Shown: positions 42,375 through 52,888 of the stretch, in pieces
How the letters are laid out: every line of letters begins with the position of its first letter
Position numbering within the stretch: the stretch's first letter is position 1
Assembly (NCBI GenBank): GCA_034509495.1
Contig: CM067503.1
Location: forward strand, 12,826,038 to 12,890,037
Origin: Acestrorhynchus altus
Lineage: Eukaryota; Chordata; Actinopteri; Characiformes; Acestrorhynchidae
Direction of reading: 5' to 3'
Length of the DNA stretch: 64,000 bases
Notes under the pieces: generated by a model
Database searches by the model: none
Told to the model about the DNA's origin: nothing
What the model saw: only the letters and a program-made list of their open reading frames with translations
Program-made: the position numbers and the translations under genes

Positions 42375-42640
42375 TCTTGACTATTCTTTTCTGTTCTCTT
42401 ATCTGCTATTTGTTTGCTATCTGGTGTTGAGCAGAGGAGAACACCGGTTCCCGTTTTGAGTCTCAGTTCCTCTGAAGGTTTCTGGGTTTTTCCACCCAAT
42501 TTGAAGGAGTTTTCCTTGCTAGTGTTGCCCTTTGGCTTGCTTAAATGAGACTCAGACAAAAATATCTGGAAAGGTGCTTTATTACAACACTGATTGTAAA
42601 AAGTGCTATTAATAAAAAAATTTAATTTAAATTTGAATTT
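42375..42640 (+). repeat. Teleost dispersed repeat (GTTTTCCTTGC-type, LINE or SINE 3' tail)
   Basis: Contains CTGAAGGTTTCTGGGTTTTT, GGAGTTTTCCTTGCTAGTGT, TTTGGCTTGCT and GATTGTAAAAAGTGCTATTA before an ATAAA-rich tail. This block recurs across teleost genomes as the 3' end of a retroposon. The exact family is not known to me. Confidence 0.65.
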
Positions 42641-43145
42641 GAACTTTTAATTTTAATTCAGTGCCAATGAGCTGATAAGTGTGCTTGGCATTCTAAATTT
42701 CATGTCTCAAGCATATAAATATTACCAGCCCAAAGGAAGTTCAGTACAGCTCCTCTTATTTAAGCACTCTGCAATCCATTGCAATGAATTTTAATCCAGT
42801 AGTCCTCAGATTACTCAAAAAAAAAAAAAACATGCTTAAAAGTATCCACCATCTAAGAATCAGTACCATTATCACTCTTAAAATATTCAGAGCAATGCTC
42901 AGTTCATCCTTAGCACTCATATCTTTCAGATGTCTGAATCAGTTGGGGATCAGTTGGTAAAACGAGTCCATCTTGAATAAGCCAAAAACATATGTTTTAT
43001 GTTAGTCATAAATGTTTTTTATGAGATCCATCTGGCAGCAATACAAAGAAATGTTTGGAACCAAGGTGTACTCTGGTCAAACTGAGCAAATGGGATTTAG
43101 ATTCAAGTCATAGCAATTTGAAGATGAACACGTACAAGAAGATGA
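42641..43145. other. No recognised content
   Basis: AT-rich sequence with a poly-A run near 42818. Confidence 0.5.
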
Positions 43146-43285
43146 TGGACTTCACCATCCGTGAAACTTGAAGTTCTTCAATTTCCTGAGAACCACAATC
43201 ACCAGGGACCTGAAGTGAAACACCAACATCAACACCATCATGAACAAAGCTCAGTGGAGTGTGTTCTTCCTGAACCTGCAAAAAC
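43146..43285 (+). pseudogene. Small LINE RT C-terminal fragment
   Basis: The + strand reads KFFNFLRTTITRDLK, a stop, then NTNINTIMNKAQWSVFFLNL. This parallels the KFLGxxIxxxLxWxxNTxxIxKKAQxRLxFLRxL region of L2-type RTs. Confidence 0.75.
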
Positions 43286-43884
43286 TGATTCATGAAAAAT
43301 ATGCAAAAAGTGCACAAATTACAATACGAAAAAAAAGCTAATACAAACCAAAGATTTTGTGCATCACATGGAGATTTATTATCAAACCAAAAGTCGAGAA
43401 CTGTTTCATTCATGCATTTGAAGGGTAGGTGGCAAAGTCTAAAAACAAACAGGGATTGTTGAACTACATAATGAGCTCTATGAACATACCAAATTTGGTG
43501 CATATTTGAGCACCTTCACCCCCTTCATGGTCTGTGTTTTGGGGCACTGTGGATAGTTAGAATTCAATTTAACATTATTGGGAGATGTAAGTAGTACCAC
43601 TAAAACAACAAAAGAAATGTCTTTTATTAACTATAATTAATAATTTGTAAAATGAAATGTTTTCATTCATGAAAATGAATAGAAACACATTTATTGCTGC
43701 ATAAAATGTCTAACATTCAAATCAGGTGCAGCACATCAGCAGCAGATGATTAGAATATTGTTGGAAAGGATGTTGGAGAAATGTCCTCAGACATTTGATT
43801 TAATTTTTTCTTGTTTGTTGAAGTGAGTGGTATCAGGGAGATGTTTGTAGATGTATCTGGGAAAAGATTTGAAACAATTGCCAA
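43286..43884. other. No recognised content
   Basis: AT-rich spacer. Confidence 0.5.
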
Positions 43885-44318
43885 AATGGCCAGGTGGCTC
43901 AGAGGTCTAAAGTGCTAACATTATGAGCCAGAATCAGAAAGAGGGCAAAATTGGCCAGAGATTTCGGGGGGACGGAGAGAGCTCTCTCCCCATGTCACAC
44001 TCAACACTAACGCAATGTGATTGTGGTCAGGACAGGTGTGTGTTAGCCATTGAATCAGAGCTGTGGACTCAGAGCTGGGTGCTTTATTCCAAATGCATTG
44101 GCTGTCTAGCAAGGATGCAAATGGCGGCAGTTTGAAGACAGTGGTTGACGTCATATGTATCAGAGGCAACATGTGCTTGGTCTCAACCTCCTAGTGTTGG
44201 GAGCATTGCATGTGATAGGGAGAGAGTGAAAATGATAATGGGGTTGGGGTATTGGCACTTCCAAATTCATGGGGAGAAAATCAGAGGTAAAAACTAAAAA
44301 TAAATAAATAAATAAACC
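43885..44318 (+). repeat. tRNA-derived SINE with long body
   Basis: Begins with a polymerase III A-box-like TGGCTCAGAGG near 43895. The body includes CGCAATGTGATTGTGGTCAG, GTGGTTGACGTCATATGTAT, GAGGCAACATGTGCTTGGTC and GATAGGGAGAGAGTGAAAAT, and it ends in GGGAGAAAATCAGAGG plus an AAATA-rich tail. It matches a fish SINE type I have seen repeatedly. Confidence 0.75.
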
Positions 44319-46916
44319 TTTGCTTGTTCTGATGTTTCTGACTTTATATTCACTCCTGCGACACAGTAGTATAATTGAGAAAAATGGCACTAATAGGGCA
44401 AAGGGTAAGAGCTATAGAGTGACATCATCAACAGTTAAGCTACGGGTTTTTGTGTGATCTAGGCACCTTTGTGTTGCTGCTGTATTTTAAAAATAGCAGT
44501 GAGAAAACTTGAATTTAAGAAAACCTTAGATGTATACAATATGCAAGAACACTATATAGTGCACAATGTGAAGCATCAGTACAAGCACATAAGCTGCTTT
44601 CACACAAAGTGAAACTCTAAGTCTACTCTACTGCCAAAACCTTGTGCTTTCAGGCTTGTACTCTGAAGACTGAGAAAGTGGTGACAATATGCCACAAGTC
44701 TATGACAGCCCAGCTTAGGCCCAGATGTTGAGCAGTGCAAACATGCATAGAACAGCAAGCAACAAAGTGAAGAGTAGTGTTTGGGCTGACAACATCTCTG
44801 ACATTGTCTACCATTTGAAAGCAAGAAGTTAAACAGTGTAAGTGATGCTCTGGATGCATGTATTATCATGGTTATGACAAAGGACACAAGTTTGTCACTC
44901 AGGAATCCATAAAATCATACAATCTTCTGCATGTTGGAGCACCCTAACTAAATCCAGTCCCGCGCTACTGATGCACATATGCTAGTGCACACTTCAGTGA
45001 GGTCTGGGGCTGGTTTTAGTAGGCAGTGAACATGTTCTTTCAGTGTCAAAAACAAGTGGAATAAAACTGGAAAAGCTGAAGCAAGCAGGGCACCAGAACA
45101 GTCCTATCAGTGGATTACGCAGCATACTGGGCATGTGCATAATACCATAGCATGCTGTTGGCAGCTGTGGATGGAAAAAGGCACAAACCAGTGACATAAA
45201 GGATCTGATAGACCAACTCGAACCACAGAGAGGGAGAATCAAAGGACTGTATTGAAATGCACAGAGTGAAACAACAGCCACAAGTGTGGACATTCAGTGA
45301 GCAGTGATGCTCTCCATAAGTTATCTTGTTAGTGTCAGCGCCATTGGCAGATGGCTGCATGATACCAGACTACCTGCAGACCATTACAATGACTTCCCTT
45401 AACACCATGTCACTGTAATGGTGTCATGCCAGACTCCTAGAAGGCCTATGATCATAGTGTGGAGTGTAATTTAATATGACGCCTGATCACCTTCGGTCTT
45501 CAATACAGGTGCTTTGACAGCTCAACATTACATTAACGAGGTCTGCAACCAGTTAATGTAACCAGCCTTCAGAAAAGCAAATTCTCTTACAGCACTAGCT
45601 GGAAAAACATTTTTATGTGAATTAAAAAAAAATTAAGGCATCAGAGAGTCTAAAGAAAACATTCAAACAATAGATTTCTTAAGAATACCAGCACCTTAAA
45701 TCTGCCAGTCTTACTTTGTTTGTATTTTTATAATCTAATTCATATTTCTTTTTAAGCATTTGTTTACAGTCTTATTATTAGTGTTATTATTATCTTTTTA
45801 ATATTATAATTGAATTATATTTTACAGTATTTTCACATTAAGACTATTAGAATAATTAAGACTAAAAACTGAATTTGACTCATTTCTGTTCTTTTCTCTC
45901 TCGTATTCTCTTCTGTCCTCCAACCCTCATTTTTTTTCTTTCCATTTCCTGGTCATTTCTGAATTCCTGGTTATTACACAATGAGCTATGTTGAACTATT
46001 CTACAGTTCTTCATCTGCTTTCTATTGTCACTAAAGTTGCAGCTTATATAGCTTTATTGTTTATTTATATGTTTATTGTTGTCCAAACTCTCTCCTATGT
46101 AACACTGCATCTGTAACACATCAACAAAAAAATCTTTTTCATTTTTGTACTCAAAGAATTTTGGCAGCCTCAGTAAATTAGTGAAAGTAGCCCAAAAACT
46201 GCACCTTTGAACTTTCACCCGTGACTGCATTTTCAATAAAGCCAGTGAATAGAGCAGGTGAATGGACCAGATGAATCTGTGTCAAATAACTCCTCCAGAA
46301 GACTATAAGAAATAAAAACGGGCAGTGACACTCTGACATGCTACCAAATATTTTTTTTTCTGTTTTTTGGTGAAATTGTTATTTTAAAAAAAGGTTCACC
46401 ATTAAAGGTGACGTGGTTTAGTCTTGACTCTTTTGTTAGACAGTGTTGAATTGTGGGTAAATATGTCACACAATAATGGATAAGAAAAGGTCGAAACCAT
46501 CAGATGTCCAGTTTAGGAAAAATGGAATGCTGAAGTGGAGAAATGCTCAACTGTTGTGTTTATTTATTATTAAGATACTTATAATTAATAAATAGGCTTG
46601 TTTATTATATTTTAATATGATTTATTATTTATATTTTAAGTTCCCATTTTTCTGTGTTACCCGCTATGCTATTAACGGACTGGCAGTATTGCATTTACTG
46701 CATTAAATATAAATAATGTATTTAATGACATAATTACACTTTCTTCAATGGTATGTGTCACCTCTATCAGTGTTTTCTTAGCCTCTATTACAACTTCAGT
46801 ATATTATTGATTAGGTGAGATGATATCAAAAAGATTTCCTGCAGGTATATAATATCCAGTATACTTTATTACGAGGTTTTAAATACAAATCTGTGACTTT
46901 CTACCTACAGACCTAC
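44319..46916. other. No recognised gene
   Basis: Open frames up to about 99 codons around 44600-45300 on the minus strand lack recognisable motifs. GC-moderate 44580-45560 may be an old unrecognised mobile element. The rest is AT-rich. Confidence 0.4.
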
Positions 46917-47025
46917 CCAGCATTCAACAGGTGATTTGAATCAGGTGTGCTAAAGCACTAAAAGCACGTATCCATGCAGGAATCCAACTCTCCAGGACTG
47001 GGCTTGCCTACCCCTGCAGACTAAT
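46917..47025 (-). repeat. Teleost dispersed repeat (CTCCAGGACTGG type)
   Basis: Contains CAACTCTCCAGGACTGGGCT, TGCCTACCCCTG and GAATCAGGTGTGCTAAAG. In reverse orientation this is a very common teleost repeat terminus. A weaker possible relative lies near 2875-2915. Confidence 0.6.
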
Positions 47026-47442
47026 ATTACAGTATTTGTTACACACTTCCACATCACTGTCCTGCCTGCTTCACCAAAGTTACATATTGAAGTTAAAGTT
47101 TGCCTGGAGCAGCAAAAATAGAGAGGCAGTTCTCCCTGCTGCACGTACCTGCAGCATCAATATAATTGTGAAGCCATTTTTTAGGGTAAAAAGGGTACAG
47201 AATATTACTGCGACATGATCATGTGATGAGAATTTGTGAGATACAAGATTTCATTTCCCAAGGCAACTTTGTCTGATGTGCAAAACTCAAGAAATAAAAA
47301 TCATAACTTTGCTGATTTACTACATTCAGATTAAGGGGAAAAGTGTGTAACTTGCTGAGCCGTCATTTTAAAATTCAGGACTTTATCACTCTTCTTCAGA
47401 GTGTGTGTGAATGACAGCCACAGTACCCCCCCTCCTCCAACA
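47026..47442. other. No recognised content
   Basis: Spacer without a recognised element. Confidence 0.5.
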
Positions 47443-47453
47443 GACACACACAC

Positions 47454-47529
<76 letters not shown>

Positions 47530-47552
47530 AGTAAACACAAAGAGCCACATAG

Positions 47553-47619
<67 letters not shown>
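47443..47619. repeat. Double (CA)n microsatellite
   Basis: Two CA arrays (47443-47527 and 47553-47619) are separated by about 26 bases of unique sequence. Confidence 0.97.
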
Positions 47620-47620
<1 letters not shown>

Positions 47621-47896
47621 TGCATAAGCTTGCGTCAGACTGACATACTTTGGCAGTGATTTCCTTTTCATTGCTGTTTCATTCAGGAATAACTCAAATT
47701 CCTTAAATAACGAAATCCTCCTGCTTTAAAGCTGATGGATGAGAGATTGTCTAAGCCTGGAGTGTAAAATGCCATTCTGCCTGTCTGTGTCTGTCACACT
47801 TGCCTGAACAAATAAACACACACTGAGTGGTGGTCTTTTGTGGCAGGCTTTAGTTGCAGCTCAGGGTTGTATTCTGCCACTAGACTGTCTTTTTCT

Positions 47897-47898
<2 letters not shown>

Positions 47899-47933
<35 letters not shown>
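47899..47933. repeat. (GT)n microsatellite
   Basis: About 17 units. Confidence 0.95.
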
Positions 47934-47934
<1 letters not shown>

Positions 47935-48054
47935 ATGCGCGCAACACTGTGCACTTCAACAAGTCAAGAGGACCCTATGTTTATTTAAACTCCATTAATA
48001 GCCACACAATTACACAGAATCCTCAATAACTAAACAAATCAGATGTTTCAGGGT

Positions 48055-48340
48055 TTAATTTTTCCATCTTTAACTTCATTACAGCTTCCATTCTTTCAGG
48101 TCTTCTACAGAAATATACAAGATTTTTTTTCCAGTCTTAGAAGTAGGAGCTTTCTGCTTCTTGCTGTCCAAGTCAATTCATTTAATTATGTTGTGGTCTG
48201 GACTCTGTGGTGGTCAACCCATTGTTCTGACTAACACCAGCAACTTCAGCAGTTTAGTAAGAGAATATCTAGATCTTCTGAGAAGCTTGGGGTCATTATC
48301 ATGCTGCAAAATCAATTTAAACTCAGTCAACAAAATTCAA
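48055..48340 (-). pseudogene. Tc1-like transposase fragment
   Basis: The minus strand includes ILQHDNDPK near 48290-48312, the Tc1 catalytic DNDPK block. The + strand text GTGGTCTGGACTCTGTGGTG is the reverse of the usual PPQSPDLN-coding region. Too short and broken to be active. Confidence 0.65.
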
Positions 48341-48403
48341 GAGAGTATTGCAGTGATGAACACATTCCATCAAAAGAAAGAGTACCTGTCTCTGTCCAAA
48401 TAA

Positions 48404-48752
48404 GTTTTCTACTAGATTTTGGAGCATTGCTGTGAGGGTTTTATCGCATTCAGTGACAAGAGGTTAGTGGGGTCAGCAAGCTGGAAGATCACTACCCATT
48501 TCATCCCTAACTGCCCAACTCATACATTATTCCAGAGAAGACCAAGTTCCACTGTTACACAATTTAGTGCTGGGGTTTTAAACCCAAACCTGGCATAAAG
48601 CCTGGTGATAATATGATCATGTTTATGTGCAGAGAGTAGACAAGCTCTGTGTGTACATTTGCACATTTGTCACATCTATGTCAGAAATAGGTGCAACTTA
48701 AAGTAGATGAATGCATTACAAGATGTGCTCACAAATATTTGGACATATAGTG
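48404..48752 (+). mobile_element. Tc1-type MITE, 3' part
   Basis: Starts inside the family at TTCTACTAGATTTTGGAGCA and TTGCTGTGAGG. It runs through TTAGTGGGGTCAGCAAG and GCACATTTGTCACATCTATG. The 3' terminus is CACAAATATTTGGACATATA followed by GTGTA. Same family as 8572 but with the other end preserved. Confidence 0.8.
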
Positions 48753-49779
48753 TATTTATGGGCTGGGTTCATTTAACCTGCTGTGTGATTTCTGTAGGTA
48801 GGGTCTCTCTGGCTGTTTATGTCTATGTGTGCATTTTATCAATATCAAATTTAACTATTAAGGATTGATATGAGTAAATTATTTTTATTACATTAAAATT
48901 AGCCTTAATCTGACCCACCCTAAGGGAATGTCTTTTAATATTTGTCTCAATATTGAAAGTCAGAACTATAAATCTTTCAATACTTTGCAATTACTGTGAA
49001 ATTCTAATGTGCCTTGTATATGTGTTTGTCCTGTGCAGCTCTCAGTGAGGTGGAGGGCCAATAAATTGGTATGAAAAAAGTGCTACATCTAACAATTAAC
49101 TCTGCTAATATATTTTTTTTTCCTAGTCAAATTTCAGACTCATTAAAATGTGAAAGAGTTTATAATTTACTGACATGAAAATCCCAGTCAGCCTACCTTC
49201 AGGTATTTAATAAAACACATCAATCACAGTTATCCCAATGCAATTTAGATGTGTGCAGAAGGGATATGGCTTTTCCCTCTGAGAGATCTGGGGTATTAAG
49301 AATGGAATACATTACTGCTGATCCAACTGAGGAAAACATCATGGCCTCACTCAATTAACCTTAAAGAAATGGATAGAAAATCAGACAATGAAGTCTCACT
49401 TAGTATTAATGATATTTTAATAAGACAACTCAAGCTACTTAACCTCTGACCTAACAGAAATGATATAAGGGCTAAGAGGTCAGATTTATTGATCTGTGTC
49501 TTCAAATTCCTGCTCATTACAGACTGTCACATCATGAGCCTGTCAGACAGAGAAACTGTACAACTATTTGGCAGAACAAGTCTTTTTTCTCTCATTACAA
49601 GAACAAACAATATAAGAACAGTCTATATTAAGTCATTTTATCTACAAAAATTAAGTTTGTAATTCAAGTAATCTGCTTTTATAATGTCCAACCTTTTAAT
49701 TTGTGAATTCTGCAGCTTTACTTGGCCCATTGCTGTTAAGACGCTCACACACATTGCATAATCTCCATCAAACAACACT
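48753..49779. other. No recognised content
   Basis: AT-rich sequence with no exon-like or repeat-like feature that I can name. Confidence 0.5.
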
Positions 49780-50108
49780 GCAAAAAGATCAGGATATGCA
49801 TATGAGCCCAAGGCCACCTTGTCCAATGCCAGCCTTGAGCTGAGGAGCAGTGAAACTCTGGAGTGCTCTCTGGAGTGAAAAATATTTATCCAAAATCTAT
49901 GGGGAGAGTTGGAGGAGTGTTGTGATCCAGTAAATTGGACTGCATTAATGGACTGTTCTAATGTTCTTATGGCTACATACAATCCAATCCTCACAGCAAT
50001 TTTCCAAAATCTAACAGGAAGCCTTTCCAGAATTGCTGAATGACAAAGCGAGTAGAATTATGTGGTAGAAATATTGAGTGAGCAGTTCCACAAGCTTTTG
50101 GACATGTA
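49780..50108 (-). mobile_element. Tc1-type MITE, minus orientation
   Basis: The reverse complement begins with a degenerate CACTTTACATGTCCAAAAGC end. It continues with TAGATTTTGGAAAATTGCTG, TGAGGATTGG and an inner GGCATTGGACAAGGTGGCCT and TGGGCTCATATG block, which are landmarks of the family. Confidence 0.7.
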
Positions 50109-50194
50109 AAGTGGAGTGTAAATTTGCTTGTTTCAATAAATAATAGATAAATAATAAATAATAAATAAATAATAGTGCAATCACAGCAATAAGT

Positions 50195-50345
50195 CCTCAC
50201 AGCAATCCTCCAGAATCTAGTAGAACATCTTCCCCAGACAATAGAAACAGTTACTCCAACAAAAGCAAGATAAACTTTTGTTAATACCTTTGATTTCAGA
50301 AGAAACAGTGTCCCACTGTCCTAATATTTTTGTCCGTTATAATGC
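50195..50345 (-). mobile_element. Second minus-oriented MITE end of the same family
   Basis: The reverse complement reads ACGGACAAAAATATTAGGAC, CACTGTTTCTTCTGAAATCA, AAGGTATTAACAAAAG, TTTTGTTGGAGTAACTG and TTCTACTAGATTCTGGAGGA. Only the 5' 150 bases are present, next to the copy at 49780. Confidence 0.75.
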
Positions 50346-50454
50346 AAGTAATCCAGATAGCTTTTCTCTGGTAAAAAAGGTAGATAATTGTGCTTCCAGA
50401 AACAGGCAACACATATATCTTCTTCTTTTATATAATATAATCCGCATTATAGTT

Positions 50455-50535
50455 TTATGCCGGATGCTGTTTCTGACGCAACCCTCATCATTTATCCGGG
50501 CTTGGGACCGGAACCAGAAGTGCACAAACTACACC
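50455..50535 (+). repeat. Teleost dispersed repeat (CCGGATGC / TTTATCCGGGCTTGGG type)
   Basis: GCCGGATGCTGTTTCTGACG, CAACCCTCATCATTTATCCG and GGCTTGGGACCGG match a common fish repeat block. Only the core is present. Confidence 0.65.
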
Positions 50536-50704
50536 CTTAATAGCTGGTTTAGACAAAACATATATAAATGCAAATAACATCCCTACGGCATTCATAACCT
50601 TAACATTACCTCCTTGTTTCTCATAGGTCATTTTTTGCAGGAGCAAAACTATAGTCCATCTGTTTCTCTGCATAAATTGTTAAGCTCCTTTCCCCCTCTT
50701 CTTC

Positions 50705-51275
50705 ATTGGTCAGGACCCCTCAGGACCACCGCAGTGTGGTGTGTTACTGTGTGTTGTGCTGGTACAAGTGCTGCTGGAGGGTTTAAACACTCTGTCCATT
50801 CTATTAAAAACTCCTACCTTGTTGCTCCACCTTGTAGATGGGAAGTCAGAGAGAGAAGCTTCTCTGTTGCACAGTTGGTGTTGGTCATCCTCTTGTCCTT
50901 CATTTGTGCTCACAGGACACAACCCACAGGACACTGTTGGCTGGATATTTCTAGTTGGTGGACTATTCTCTGTCCAGCAGTGACACTGAGGGGTTTAAAC
51001 ACTCTGGCAGCACTGTGTCTGATTCAAAATCATTTATACCACAGCAACACACACTAACAAGCCACCACCATGTCAGTGTCACTGCAGAGCTGAGAGTCAC
51101 CCCTGTGGAGGTCCTGTGGGGTTCTGACCATTGATAAACAGGGTGAAAAGTGGTTAACTAAGTACACAGAGAAACAGATGAACTACAATCTATATTTATA
51201 GAACTACAAAGTGCTCATTATGATAAGAGGAGCTGACAAAATGGACAGTGAGTATAGAAACAAAGATGTGGTCAA
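50705..51275 (+). repeat. Dispersed teleost repeat with fold-back ends, copy 2 (longer)
   Basis: Contains GGTGGACTATTCTCTGTCCA, GCAGTGACACTGAGG, GCAACACACACTAAC, GCCACCACCATGTCAGTGTC and TGACCATTGATAAACAGGGT, ending in GTAGAAACAAAGATGTGGT-like text. Its left end (GGTCAGGACCCCTCAGGACC) is in inverse relation to the inner right part, as in a fold-back element. Confidence 0.75.
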
Positions 51276-52189
51276 AAGTGTATTACCAATAGGAGTATAT
51301 AAGAAATATTAGATGTCACCATTTTTCTTGATAATATTTTTGTACTGTGTAAGTCAGCCAGTATTGTAATGCTATGCCTTAGTTATTGATCACTGTCAAA
51401 TTCCTCCACATTAAGCACTGTCAGGTCATAGCCCTGACACACAGACTACTCAGTGTTATCATGTTAGCTGTGAGCCAGTATTCTAATCCTCTTCTTTGGC
51501 TCAAAATATGAAACATAGTCCTAAATCTTAGCAATCCTAGGGTGAATAATTCATCCATGCTGGCTGTTTCTAAAGTCATTTCAATTTCATTTCATGAAGG
51601 GACTTAGGATGGGTCAGGGTTCGCAGGCTTGTGGAAGGAGATGAGCAGAAGCATAAAGAAAGAAAGGATGGAGAATGGATTTGTGTGTGAGTATGGAGTG
51701 CTGCTTTGATTAGCTGGGAACAGATACGGAGGATGAAGGCTGTCCTCTGAAGCACTGGCATAATCAATTCTTGACTGGACAGCCATTTCCACGAACAGGA
51801 GAGATTGAAACTGGAGCAGGTGTGTTTAAAATGAAGGGTTGAACACTGCGTGCGGGCATCAGACTCTACCATCCATCTTCCTTAAACACGTACGCGCTGT
51901 ATCCTTGTGCTGGCCCTTTAAGAAATCAATCTCCATTCACACCACTGTCGCTCTGCTTTTCCTCCTCACACCATCCAAGTGATCGACTTCTGGTAAATAC
52001 AACATTACTGTGGAGTTAAAGGCTAACATTTATCTTCATTTGTCTCTCTTTCACCAGGGGCATACATTATCCTGTTTAGACAAACAACAAAGAGGCAGTA
52101 ACAAAATGTCTACTTGTGATGCATGGAAGCGTCTCTACAAGCCAGTACAAGGCCTGTCAGCTCAAATGCTGGCAGCCCAAATCCAATTT
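51276..52189. other. No recognised content
   Basis: Mixed AT-rich and moderate GC sequence without a supported gene. Confidence 0.45.
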
Positions 52190-52660
52190 GTTACGGAATC
52201 GAACTGTTCTTAGAAATTCAGAACAAATCACATGGAATCTACTTGCATTTCAGACTGGGATTCTGGCCCAAATATGGCCCAGTTAATGCACTGCTGGGTC
52301 AGTTATGGCAATGGGAATTGTAATGTAACAGTAGTCAGTTTATCATGGCATCTGGATTCTGGCATCCGGAATCTTCCATGAGATATGTTTGTATAACATT
52401 TCTATTTTGGCTCTAAACTGGTATAACTGTGGTCAGCTATGGCTGTTTTCAGCTCAAAGATTTGGACAAAATCATCATTCCACAGCAATATGTGGAACAG
52501 ATGAAAATGCGTGCATTATAGTCACTCATGGCTGTTCATCTGGGGGCGCACAATTGGTCTCATTCTCTCTGGGTGGGTACGATGGCACCCCTCTCCCTCA
52601 ATCATCTCAATAGGATGCTAGATGTGGGTGCTCTCCTACATACACTCTGAGCTGTCCAGT
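52190..52660. repeat. Probable teleost dispersed repeat (TGGCCCAAATATGGCCCAG and GCACAATTGGTCT blocks)
   Basis: Contains CTGGCCCAAATATGGCCCAG near 52262 and GCGCACAATTGGTCTCATTC, TCTCTGGGTGGGTACGATGG near 52547. The second block is shared with 59697-59800. Class not known. Confidence 0.4.
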
Positions 52661-52794
52661 GGTGTTGTACTCGATGCAGAGGAGCATGAATTAGTTTAAA
52701 CTGTTCTCACTCTGTAGCATTGTATTAGATACAAAACTACTTGATGGGGATCTGTAGAATATGGTTTATAGAAGCTGGAAATTACATGATGATA

Positions 52795-52836
52795 CACCAT
52801 CATCATCATCATCATCATCATCATCATTGTCTATTA

Positions 52837-52888
<52 letters not shown>
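52795..52888. repeat. (CAT)n then (TTA)n microsatellites
   Basis: About 11 CAT units (52795-52827) followed after five bases by about 19 TTA units (52832-52888). Confidence 0.95.

Noticed and set aside
43923..44172. 83-codon minus-strand and 70-codon plus-strand frames
   Set aside because: They lie wholly inside the SINE at 43885-44318.
44600..45360. Stacked minus-strand frames of 69-99 codons that looked like a small gene
   Set aside because: Cys/Leu/Phe-rich without motif or splice support. Possibly an old mobile element, but not supported as a gene.
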